A stretch of 64,000 nucleotides of DNA from Paraburkholderia sartisoli. Its GTDB lineage: Bacteria; Pseudomonadota; Gammaproteobacteria; Burkholderiales; Burkholderiaceae. The position numbers and the translations under genes were made by a program. This document shows, piece after piece, positions 50,800 to 58,301 of this stretch. The notes beneath the pieces are model-generated. The model had not been told where the DNA came from. It saw only the letters and a program-made list of their open reading frames with translations, and ran no database searches. The stretch is from positions 248,001 to 312,000 of the forward strand of contig NZ_FNRQ01000007.1 of NCBI RefSeq assembly GCF_900107685.1, read 5' to 3'. Positions within the stretch are counted from its first letter, which is position 1, and the number at the start of each line of letters is the position of its first letter.

Positions 50800-51822
50800 T
50801 CAACCCACCGCACCAGGCCACGGCAGCGCACTGGCGCGTGTACCCACCTTGCGCCCGACTATCTGGTAAATCGCCACATCATCGTGCTCGAATGCCGTGG
50901 CCCAGCCACTCAGATAGTCGCACCACGTCTGAAAGCTTCGATCATCAACAAGTTGCCGCAGCGCCGTCGATTTCGCCCTGAAGTTCTCTTCCCACAAACG
51001 CAGCGTCCTCACGCAATGCCGACGCAGGTTCTGGATGTCCGACACTTCCAGTCCGCCTTCCTGCATTGCAGTCAACGCATAGCCAAGATCGGGCAGTTCG
51101 TCGTCTGGAAACACATACCGGCTGGAAAACTCGCCGCCGTCGAAGCCGAACTCGCCGCTGCCGGGTCCCGTCGACATGATGCCGTGACTGACGAGCACGC
51201 CATCCGTCGCGAGATGTTCCTGCAGGACCGAGAAGTATTCCGAAAGACTGCCGCGATTGTCGACCTCGAACATGCCGAGACTCGTGATCCGGTCGAACCG
51301 GCCTTCGACATCCGGCCACGCCTGCAAGCGGATTTCGACGCGGTCGGCAAGATCCGCCGCCTTGATGCACTCGTTGGCCCAATCGAACTGATTCTTCGAC
51401 TGCGTAATGCCGACGCAATGCGCTCCGAACTTCTCGGCCGCGCGAATCACCAGCGCGCCCCACCCGCAATCGACATCGAGCAGGCTTTGCCCCGGTTTGA
51501 GACCGATTTTCGTGAGGACGTGGTCGATCTTTTTCAGCTGCGCGGTTGCGAGATCTTCGTCGCCGTTCTCGAACCACGCGCACGAATAGACCATCCGCGG
51601 GTCCAGTCCCATTGAGTGATATTCGTGCGGCACGTCGCGCAGGTGCCTGTCGCGCTCCAGCAGCGCCTTCGCCGCAACCGACTTCAGGACGGTGGAAAGT
51701 TTTCGGTGTTCGGGCCTTTCAGGACCGGATGGCTGTCTCTCCCATGGCGTGGTGTGCGCGGACTTGCCCATCCGTGTGCGAACCTCGCTGAGCCACCGGT
51801 TTACTTTTCCGTCCTGAGGCAT
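50800..51822 (-). CDS. Cyclopropane-fatty-acyl-phospholipid synthase-like methyltransferase, diverged
   Basis: This 340-residue protein is related to cyclopropane fatty acid synthases and other SAM-dependent methyltransferases. Recognisable are LDPRMVYSCAWFENGDEDL (normally YSCAYF with C in the active site), the SAM-binding SLLDVDCGWGALVIRAAEKFG, HCVGITQSKNQ and a C-terminal SDIQNLRRHCVRTLRLWEENFRA. Several residues differ from the family: the usual LLDIGCGWGG has D in place of G, SIGMFEHVG reads SLGMFEVDN, and the N-terminal phospholipid-recognition segment (HYDVSNDFY) is missing or replaced by VPHEYHSMG. The protein is shorter than the ~390-400 residues of the family. It may be an inactive or repurposed homologue. 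Confidence 0.8.
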   Translation of the reverse strand: MPQDGKVNRWLSEVRTRMGKSAHTTPWERQPSGPERPEHRKLSTVLKSVAAKALLERDRHLRDVPHEYHSMGLDPRMVYSCAWFENGDEDLATAQLKKIDHVLTKIGLKPGQSLLDVDCGWGALVIRAAEKFGAHCVGITQSKNQFDWANECIKAADLADRVEIRLQAWPDVEGRFDRITSLGMFEVDNRGSLSEYFSVLQEHLATDGVLVSHGIMSTGPGSGEFGFDGGEFSSRYVFPDDELPDLGYALTAMQEGGLEVSDIQNLRRHCVRTLRLWEENFRAKSTALRQLVDDRSFQTWCDYLSGWATAFEHDDVAIYQIVGRKVGTRASALPWPGAVG

Positions 51823-51852
51823 CTGTGTCTCCCTCCGTTGCGCTGTTTTTTA

Positions 51853-53664
51853 TTACCGCCCCACGTCGGCGTGCTTGCCCGGCACATCTTCACGCTTGCT
51901 GGTCGGTGCCATGCGCGTGCTGCGCGGAATCCACACGCGACGGAACTGCTCGACTTCATGCTCTTCCGCGAACACCGACATGGACGGCTTGACCAGGTCG
52001 TGCCGCGACACGATGCCGAGCAGGCGATACGTCTCCTCGTCTTCGACCACGGGAACCCGATCGAGTCCGGTTATTGCAAGGCGAGCGGCCACGCTTCTAC
52101 ACGTCTCTCGCGGCAGCGCGATCTGGGGGCGCGCCTGCGCGAAGAACGTGCCAAGCGGAGCATCGGTTTTTTCCAGGGGAATCCGGTCGAGCAGCGTCCG
52201 GTCTGCCATGCCCACCAGGACTCCATTGTCGACCACCGGATAGGCACGATACTTCTGCCCTGCCCCGAAATAGTCCCGAAGCACCTCGGCGACCGTTGCT
52301 TTCGCATCGATCGTCTCGATGGTGCGGGTCATGACCTCGTCGACATAATGTCTCTCGAGCGGATCGATGCTGTACTCGCGATAGATGTGATAGCCGCGGC
52401 GGGCAACCTTTTCGGTCAGAATCGAGCGGCGCATGAGCAGGACCGTAAAACCATACGCGACTGCGGCGGCCGCCAGCAGGGGAAGCAACGCATTGGCGTC
52501 GCCCGTCAGTTCGAACGCGAATACCGCGGCCATCACGGGCGCGCGCATCATGCCGCCGAGCGCGGCGGCCATGAAAATGAGCGGCCAGACCGCGGGCTCG
52601 CCGCCGGGCATGTACGGGGCGACAATGGCGCCCACGCCCGCGCCCATCATCAGCAACGGAGCCAGTACGCCACCCGAGGTGCCCGAAGCCAGCGCAATCA
52701 CCCAGATGATGGCCTTGACCAGGACGATCGCGACCACGACCTGCACGGCAAGGTGGTTTTGCAGCAGGTCGCCGATGACGTCGTATCCGACGCCGAGCGT
52801 GCGCGGCTGACAATATCCGCCGATACCGACTGCGATCGCGCCCAGTGCCGGCCACCACATCCAGTGGATCGGCAGCCTGCCGAACATGTCCTCCACCTTG
52901 TAGAGCCCCGTCGACAATCCCCAGGACAGCGCACCGGCGATCAGTCCCGCAACCGCCGACGACACGAGACCGATCGGGCCGAGCGGCAATGTATGCAGCG
53001 GAAACAGAGGTCCGCTCCCCAGCAGCAGTGGCCGGGTGAAGCCTGCCACGGCACACGCGATCGCAACCGGCAAGAGGCTGCGAGGCCGCAGTTCGAATAG
53101 CAGAAGCTCGATGGCGAGCAGCACGGACGCAACCGGCGTGCCGAACACCGCAGTCATGCCGGCGACCGCGCCCGCCACCAGCAGCGTCTTTCGTTCGGCA
53201 CTCGACAGATGGAAGTATTGGGCGATGAGCGAGCCGATCGCTCCGCCCGTCATGATGATCGGACCTTCCGCGCCAAAAGGGCCGCCGCTGCCGATTGCAA
53301 TCGCCGAGGCGAGCGGCTTGAGGATCGCCACCTTCGGCGACATCTTGCTTTTTCCGAACAGAATCGCTTCGATGGCCTCGGGGATGCCATGGCCGCGAAC
53401 CTGCTCCGAACCGAACCGGGCAATCAATCCCACCAGCAAACCGCCAATCACTGGAGCCGCCACGACGAACAGTCCAACCGTGTTCTGTGACGGTGAATGG
53501 TTCGCCGTGGATATCGTGTGAAAGAAGAACAGGTTCGTGAACAGGCGGATAAGGTGCAGCAAAAAATCGGCGGCGACGGTGCTCAACGCTCCGCCAACCG
53601 CCGCAATGGCACTGATACGCAGAAGCCGGACATCTGTTGCGAAATCGCCCTTGTGTTCGCTCAT
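51853..53664 (-). CDS. ClC family chloride channel/transporter with C-terminal CBS domains
   Basis: This 603-residue protein has the ClC membrane domain (about 20-430) followed by two CBS domains (about 440-590; YVDEVMTRTIETIDAKATVAEVLRDYF). The selectivity segments are RGHGIPEAIE (normally GSGIP) and GSGGPFGAEGPIIMTGG with the gating Glu. In the helix with FGTPVASVLLAIELLLFE the second Glu of the usual EE pair, which serves as the internal proton Glu in antiporters, is Leu, so it may be an uncoupled channel. CBS domains bind adenine nucleotides. The start at 53664 is preceded by a 17-19-bp palindrome at 53713-53731. Confidence 0.92.
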   Translation of the reverse strand: MSEHKGDFATDVRLLRISAIAAVGGALSTVAADFLLHLIRLFTNLFFFHTISTANHSPSQNTVGLFVVAAPVIGGLLVGLIARFGSEQVRGHGIPEAIEAILFGKSKMSPKVAILKPLASAIAIGSGGPFGAEGPIIMTGGAIGSLIAQYFHLSSAERKTLLVAGAVAGMTAVFGTPVASVLLAIELLLFELRPRSLLPVAIACAVAGFTRPLLLGSGPLFPLHTLPLGPIGLVSSAVAGLIAGALSWGLSTGLYKVEDMFGRLPIHWMWWPALGAIAVGIGGYCQPRTLGVGYDVIGDLLQNHLAVQVVVAIVLVKAIIWVIALASGTSGGVLAPLLMMGAGVGAIVAPYMPGGEPAVWPLIFMAAALGGMMRAPVMAAVFAFELTGDANALLPLLAAAAVAYGFTVLLMRRSILTEKVARRGYHIYREYSIDPLERHYVDEVMTRTIETIDAKATVAEVLRDYFGAGQKYRAYPVVDNGVLVGMADRTLLDRIPLEKTDAPLGTFFAQARPQIALPRETCRSVAARLAITGLDRVPVVEDEETYRLLGIVSRHDLVKPSMSVFAEEHEVEQFRRVWIPRSTRMAPTSKREDVPGKHADVGR

Positions 53665-53712
53665 GATTCCCTTTGTTTGACGGCCGAAGATCTACAGTGC
53701 CCGGGGCCTATA

Positions 53713-53731
53713 TATATCACAATGCGATATA
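53713..53731. promoter_or_regulatory. Near-perfect palindrome upstream of the ClC gene
   Basis: On the plus strand TATATCACAATGCGATATA pairs as ATATC-N7-GATAT with matching inner bases; one pair of arms mismatches. It overlaps the AT-rich promoter area about 50 bp before the ClC start and could be an operator. The regulator is unknown. Confidence 0.5.
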
Positions 53732-53880
53732 ATACGCCAGATTGTTGCGAGTCTGTCCTTCCTCATCTTTGGGCCGATCTGCCGGGACGCACACGGGTCC
53801 TCACACGCCTGGGCGGCGAGTTCAGCCGATCGCATCGGGTAGAGGGCAGAGCTTTGACAACCGGCCTCGAACGTGTGCCG

Positions 53881-54606
53881 TCATAGCAGCCGCAAGCCGC
53901 CGTCGCACTCGATCACCGCGCCTGTCATGAAGGTGTTCTCCATCAGAAACTGGAGCGCGTGCGCGATGTCTTGCGCGTGGCCGACGCGTCGCACCGGCAG
54001 GGTTTCGGCCTGCTGGCGGAACAGGTCCTCCTTGACGCCGGGCGGGAATCTGTCCCACCAGGCGGTATCGACCACGCCGGGCGAAACGGCGTTGACGCGC
54101 AGCGGCGCCAGTTCGCGCGCAAGCGTGCCGATCATGCTTTCGAGCGCGCCGTTGATCGCGCCCAGCCCCGCCGTGCCGGGATTGGCAATGCGCGCGGAAA
54201 TGGCGGTCAGGAACGTCAAGCTGCCGTTGCGGCGCAGGGCCGGCAGGCCAGCCTGCGCGGCTTCGAGCTGCGGCCAGAACTTGGCCTCGAAGCCGCGGCG
54301 CAAGGCAGTCAGATCGAGTTCGTTGAACGGGCCGGCGCCCTCGCCGCCAGAGAGCGTCAGCACCAGATGATCGATGCGCCCCTGGCGGTCGAAGAAACGG
54401 TCGAGCGCGGCGCGGTCGGTGCAGTCGAGCGCTTCGCCGGCGACACTCCCGCGTCCTGGGAGGCCGGCGAGCGCCTTATCCAGTCTGGCCCGGTCGCGGC
54501 CGGCTGCCACGACGTGCGCACCGGCTTCCTTCAGCCGCGAAACGGTCGCGAGCCCCATGCCCGACGACCCGCCCAACACGACGACTTTCTGATCTTGCCA
54601 ATCCAT
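53881..54606 (-). CDS. SDR family oxidoreductase lacking the catalytic Tyr and Lys
   Basis: This 241-residue protein has the SDR nucleotide-binding start KVVVLGGSSGMGLATVSRL and the typical LALDCTDRAALDRFF-like segment. In the catalytic region it reads SARIANPGTAGLGAINGALESM: where classical SDRs have YxxxK, this protein has L...N. The C-terminal LRVNAVSPGVVDTAW and GAVIECDGGLRLL are intact. The loss of Tyr and Lys suggests a non-canonical or inactive enzyme, or a small subgroup with altered chemistry. The start at 54606 is supported by AGGAG eight bases before it. It is divergent from a LysR gene 119 bp away. Confidence 0.85.
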   Translation of the reverse strand: MDWQDQKVVVLGGSSGMGLATVSRLKEAGAHVVAAGRDRARLDKALAGLPGRGSVAGEALDCTDRAALDRFFDRQGRIDHLVLTLSGGEGAGPFNELDLTALRRGFEAKFWPQLEAAQAGLPALRRNGSLTFLTAISARIANPGTAGLGAINGALESMIGTLARELAPLRVNAVSPGVVDTAWWDRFPPGVKEDLFRQQAETLPVRRVGHAQDIAHALQFLMENTFMTGAVIECDGGLRLL

Positions 54607-54725
54607 GTCGTTGCTCCTGTCGATGAAAGGAGGAGCGCCCGCCAATGTGCCGTCACATTGTTTGCCGCGCACCTCATGGCGATAGAATGCGTGTCGGGCT
54701 CATATCATTCAAATCGTTTGCGACG

Positions 54726-55691
54726 ATGATCAACATCATTGAAACTGATTTCCGGCGCTTCGACCTGAACCTGCTGCTGGCCTTTCGCGCGCTGCTGGAG
54801 GAGCGCAGCGTCACGCGCGCCGCGCAGCGGCTCTTCCTCGGCCAGCCGGCGATGAGTGGGGCGCTCAAGCGGCTGCGCGAGGCATTCGGCGATGAACTGT
54901 TCGTGCGCACCCCGCACGGTATTACGCCGACGTCCCGCGCGCTCGAACTGGCGCGACAGATCGAGCCCTTCCTTCAATCGCTGCATCAGGCGCTCACGCA
55001 GCCGCCGGCGTTCGATCCGGCACACGCGCAGCGCGTGTTTCGCATTGGCTTGAGCGATTCGCTCGAGGTCCTGTTGATGCCGGAAATCATGGAGCGCCTC
55101 GCCACCACGGCACCCGGCGTGAAGCTGATCGCGCGCGCGACCGACTCAACGCGCGCGGCGGCGATGCTCGACGAGAGCGCGATCGAACTGGCGGTCGGTG
55201 TGTTCCCGGAATGCGTGCAGTGGCAGCGGCGCCAGCCGCTGTTTCAGTGGCGCTTCGTGAGCGTCTACAATCCGCGCCTCGTCAAGACGCGCCGCAAGCG
55301 TCTGTCAATGGATGAATTCCTGCGGCACCGGCACGTGCTGACCTCGTTCAGCGCTGGCCTGAACGGCTTTATCGACGAGCAGCTGGCACTACAGGGTCTC
55401 AAGCGCGACGTGGTGTTCTCCAGCTCGAATTTCGCGACCAGCCCGTTCATCGTGCGGCGCACGCCGGCGATCGCCACGGTTCCCGACTTCATCGGCCGCG
55501 TCTGGCGCGACACCTTGGACCTGGCGATGAGTCCCCTGCCATTCGATGTGCCGCGCTATGAGGTCTCGCTGATGTGGGCCGCGGCGAAGGACCAGGATCC
55601 GGGGCTCGCGTGGCTGGCGGCGGAGTTCATGGACGCGTTCAAACGAGGCGATCCGCTACACCCGATGCGCGAAGCGAGCCATGGCAGATAA
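54726..55691 (+). CDS. LysR family transcriptional regulator, NodD/NahR-like
   Basis: This 321-residue protein starts MINIIETDFRRFDLNLLLAFRALLEERSVTRAAQRLFLGQPAMSGALKRLREAFGDELFVRTPHGITPT, a pattern of the NodD/NahR/LinR-type LysR subgroup. The effector region includes GLNGFIDEQLALQGL and PFIVRRTPAIATVPDF. It is divergent from the SDR gene and probably regulates it. No ribosome site is obvious; the preferred start is the conserved MINII position. Confidence 0.9.
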   Translation: MINIIETDFRRFDLNLLLAFRALLEERSVTRAAQRLFLGQPAMSGALKRLREAFGDELFVRTPHGITPTSRALELARQIEPFLQSLHQALTQPPAFDPAHAQRVFRIGLSDSLEVLLMPEIMERLATTAPGVKLIARATDSTRAAAMLDESAIELAVGVFPECVQWQRRQPLFQWRFVSVYNPRLVKTRRKRLSMDEFLRHRHVLTSFSAGLNGFIDEQLALQGLKRDVVFSSSNFATSPFIVRRTPAIATVPDFIGRVWRDTLDLAMSPLPFDVPRYEVSLMWAAAKDQDPGLAWLAAEFMDAFKRGDPLHPMREASHGR

Positions 55692-55699
55692 CGCGAGCC

Positions 55700-55918
55700 G
55701 CTTCGCTTGCCTCAACACCTGGTAGCGATGCCGGCCGAGCTGGCACGAGGCCGCCCAGCCCCACTGCGGTGGATGCGGCCATCGACCCCAAGGCAATCGC
55801 CATACCTGCCATATAGGGCCCCAGCGCCGGGAGCCGTTGCCAGCGTCGTTGCGCCACCCGGCGTGATCGTTGCGACGGCTACGAAGAGAAATAGCGGCAG
55901 GTTATTGTGAAGCGCCAC
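55700..55918 (-). pseudogene. LysE family transporter remnant, frameshifted and truncated
   Basis: The minus strand begins at GTG 55918 with LHNNLPLFLFVAVATITPGGATTLATAPGAG, the first helix of LysE/RhtB exporters. Around position 55840 the frame changes, and the sequence continues in another frame as AGMAIALGSMAASTAVGLG, which fits the second helix. Only about 70-90 codons of a normal ~205-residue protein remain, and the rest is missing, so this is a dead gene. Confidence 0.72.
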
Positions 55919-55928
55919 GTTCTCCCGG

Positions 55929-56549
55929 TCAGTCGATCACAGGAAGGACGAACCGTTCACTGAACGTAAGATTGACCCCCACGAGCGGTCCGCCGAGTTG
56001 CTGGAGCCGGCCGCCCTCCGCGAGGGAACCCAGATCGAGACTATAGAAACCGATCTCCTCAATAAGGTCGCTCACCGCCTTTTTGGCGCCGGCGTCGTCC
56101 CCGGACACGAAGAACGCGGTCTTCCGCTTTGACGGCGAGAAATCCGGGATCCAGGACATCGGAACGGTGTTGAACGCCTTGACGACCTTCGCTCCCGGCG
56201 CGAGATCGGCGACGATCTCGCTCGACGTCCGACCGGTTATGTCGCCTGGCGCCAAAGGCTGGGCGCTGGCAACGCGGTTGGTTGTATCCACGAGGATCCG
56301 GCCCGTCCAGTCGCCGACCGAAAACAACGCCGCCTGTACGTTCCACCATTTGACGGCAAGCACGACGAGGTCCTGCTCCGCAGCCTCTTTCGCCGTTCCG
56401 GCGGCAGCGCCGGAACCCAACTCCGCCACAAGGGCAGCAAGCGACTCTGGCCCACGCGAGTTGCTAAGCACAACATGGTGACCTGCCACCAGGGCGTGTC
56501 TGGCGATCGTTTGGGCGACAGGCCCGGCGCCGATAAAGCCGATTTTCAT
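55929..56549 (-). CDS. NADPH-dependent F420 reductase-like oxidoreductase
   Basis: This 206-residue protein starts with a Rossmann motif MKIGFIGAGPVAQTIARHALVAGHHVVLSNSRGPESL, then VVLAVKWWNVQAAL and the family motif VVKAFNTVPMSWIPDFSPSKRKTAFFVSGDD. It belongs to the NpdG-like/NAD(P)-binding group; in proteobacteria these lack F420 and usually use NADPH on unknown substrates. AAGGAAA precedes the ATG. It is divergent from an HxlR regulator, and two inverted repeats lie in the gap, so its expression is probably controlled by that protein. Confidence 0.85.
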   Translation of the reverse strand: MKIGFIGAGPVAQTIARHALVAGHHVVLSNSRGPESLAALVAELGSGAAAGTAKEAAEQDLVVLAVKWWNVQAALFSVGDWTGRILVDTTNRVASAQPLAPGDITGRTSSEIVADLAPGAKVVKAFNTVPMSWIPDFSPSKRKTAFFVSGDDAGAKKAVSDLIEEIGFYSLDLGSLAEGGRLQQLGGPLVGVNLTFSERFVLPVID

Positions 56550-56643
56550 TTCGAATTTCCTTACTGATAGGGGGTTGATCATTCATGGAGTGCCGGCGCA
56601 ATCCGGTGACCGCGCTCAACGTTCGAACCATGCTAGCCACATT

Positions 56644-56660
56644 ACTTGCAAAAAACAAGT
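56644..56660. promoter_or_regulatory. HxlR-type inverted repeat A
   Basis: ACTTG-N7-CAAGT is a perfect inverted repeat in the promoter gap between the F420-reductase-like and HxlR genes. It shares the half-site ACTTGCAA with the second repeat 33 bp away. Confidence 0.6.
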
Positions 56661-56676
56661 AAACAACGGAATTTTA

Positions 56677-56691
56677 CTTGCAACATGCAAG
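56677..56691. promoter_or_regulatory. HxlR-type inverted repeat B
   Basis: CTTGCA-ACA-TGCAAG is a perfect inverted repeat 19 bp before the HxlR start. Together with repeat A it forms a likely operator for autoregulation and for the divergent gene. Confidence 0.65.
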
Positions 56692-56709
56692 CGATGTTAA
56701 GATCCAGCC

Positions 56710-57162
56710 ATGAAGACGACGTGTAAAGAAGACGTTCGGTCCCATTGCGCAGTGAACTACGGCGTGGAGATCTTCGGCGACCGGTGGTCGCTCTTGATCA
56801 TTCGCGACATCGTTTTTGCTGGCAAGAAGACGTATGGCGAGTTCCTGAAATCGGAAGAGGGAATCGCGACCAATGTCCTTGCTTCCCGCCTTGCCTTTCT
56901 TGAGGAGCAAGGAATTCTCTCGAGGGCACCCAGCCCCGACGACAGGCGCAAGGACTTCTACACGCTGACCGGAAAGGGCCTGGACCTCATTCCCATCGTG
57001 CTTGACATAGTCCTTTGGAGCGCGAAGCACGATTCGAAGTCGTACGTGCGGCGTAGCAAGGCGTTCGTTGCCCGATTAAGGCGAAGCCCCATGCAGGTGA
57101 GCGAAGAGGTGAAGGCGCTGGTCCGCGATGGCGGATGTATCTTTCCTGAGAGCAAGGAATGA
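56710..57162 (+). CDS. HxlR family transcriptional regulator
   Basis: This 150-residue protein has the winged-helix HxlR pattern: MKTTCKEDVRSHCAVNYGVEIFGDRWSLLIIRDIVFAGKKTYGEF, SEEGIATNVLASRLAFLEEQGIL and a wing at DDRRKDFYTLTGKGLDL. An N-terminal Cys pair (C5, C13) could act as redox sensor, as in other HxlR proteins. It is divergent from the F420-reductase-like gene, and two inverted repeats lie between, so it likely controls that gene and itself. Confidence 0.92.
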   Translation: MKTTCKEDVRSHCAVNYGVEIFGDRWSLLIIRDIVFAGKKTYGEFLKSEEGIATNVLASRLAFLEEQGILSRAPSPDDRRKDFYTLTGKGLDLIPIVLDIVLWSAKHDSKSYVRRSKAFVARLRRSPMQVSEEVKALVRDGGCIFPESKE

Positions 57163-57674
57163 GCAAGACGGCAAACGCGCCCCGTCACGTCGCCCGAACG
57201 ATATGCACACCACCGGCTACAAGGTGCGGCGAATGCAAGTGCCACATTCGCCGCTCTATATCCAGTAACTGAAGAATCGATTTTTTCTTCTAAAATCCGG
57301 TAAGATCGGAGCACCCGTCCGGTAGTTTTCTGCCGGATTAAAGACCTCAAATAATATGCATGCACATTCGCGCCGAGTCGGTCAGGCGCTTTAAACGCTT
57401 TTAAACGGTAGCGGTTTCAAGGGTGAAGTGCTCCGTGCCTTAACGCGCATTTAACGTGGGGAATGCAAAAATCGTAGCCGCGACGCCGCAAGTTCAAGGG
57501 TTTTCACCAAGCTCTATTTTTTCGAAAAAACAGCCCTTAAATAGTCGTCGCCCTGAAACCCTGCGGAAACGAGAATCGCACGATTTGCTGGCATGCGGAG
57601 TTCGCGTGCCGATCTGCGTTGCATGCCTTGTCCTTGTTGTTCAAACCGGTTCGCCGAGTGGGTATTTCGCATCC
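57163..57674. other. 512-bp intergenic region before the yfiRNB operon
   Basis: No gene is seen. It contains the hairpin TCCGGTAG-TTTT-CTGCCGGA at 57318-57337, with a G-T pair and a TTTT loop, and the repeat pair CTTTAAACG/CTTTTAAACG (57389-57407). These may be part of the yfiRNB promoter or the 3' end of the HxlR transcript. Confidence 0.6.
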
Positions 57675-58301
57675 GTGACGCATTCACGACATCACGACGT
57701 CGGCAGTTATCCGTTTCGCGCGCCGGAACTGGCGCGCGTTTTCTGGCGGCAACTGCTGTCGTTCGTTTCATTTTGCCTGATTGCGCTGCTCACGTCGCCC
57801 GACAGCCATGCTCAACTAGCTGCGCAGCGTGCTACCGGCCAGCAGGCACGTGCGGTCGAAGTCGCGCGGATCGTCACAGGCATCGTGGGTTTCACCCGAT
57901 GGCCGACGGAACGCACCACAATCCGGCTGTGCATCGTGACGCCCGCGCGCTACGCTGATCGTCTCGGGGAACATGTGGTCGATCTGCAGTCGCGCACGAT
58001 CGTAACGCAGCGATACGCCGCGAACGATCCGCGTCTCGAGACCGGGTGCGACGTCGTTTATATCGAACCCATTGACGAAGCCGCACACGAACACCTGTTC
58101 CAGCGCCTCGCGGGGCTGCCGGTGCTGAGCATTGGCGGCAGCGACGACGCGTGCGCGATGGGCAGCCTCTTCTGTCTCACCGCTAGCGCCAGCGCAAGCG
58201 CGATCTCGTTCGCCGCGAATCTCGACGCCATCGTGCGAAGTGGCTTGCGGATCAACCCGAAAGTGCTATTGCTCGCGCGCACCAGGGAGCCGGCCCAATG
58301 A
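57675..58301 (+). CDS. yfiR: YfiR-family periplasmic repressor
   Basis: This ~208-residue protein (start GTG 57675) has a signal peptide (SFVSFCLIALLTSPDSHA) and a YfiR/DUF4154 domain. Four cysteines match the disulfide spacing of Pseudomonas YfiR: LCIVTP and TGCDVV are 39 residues apart, and ACAMGSLFC has a 7-residue spacing, as in Cys71-Cys110 and Cys145-Cys152. YfiR inhibits the diguanylate cyclase YfiN from the periplasm, and redox changes in the disulfides affect this. It overlaps yfiN by four bases. The frame is open further upstream to 57456, but that part is unlike a YfiR N-terminus. Confidence 0.88.
   Translation: MTHSRHHDVGSYPFRAPELARVFWRQLLSFVSFCLIALLTSPDSHAQLAAQRATGQQARAVEVARIVTGIVGFTRWPTERTTIRLCIVTPARYADRLGEHVVDLQSRTIVTQRYAANDPRLETGCDVVYIEPIDEAAHEHLFQRLAGLPVLSIGGSDDACAMGSLFCLTASASASAISFAANLDAIVRSGLRINPKVLLLARTREPAQ

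Noticed and set aside
51616..53100. Plus-strand open frame of 494 codons opposite the ClC gene
   Set aside because: No domain; it is the complement of the ClC coding sequence.
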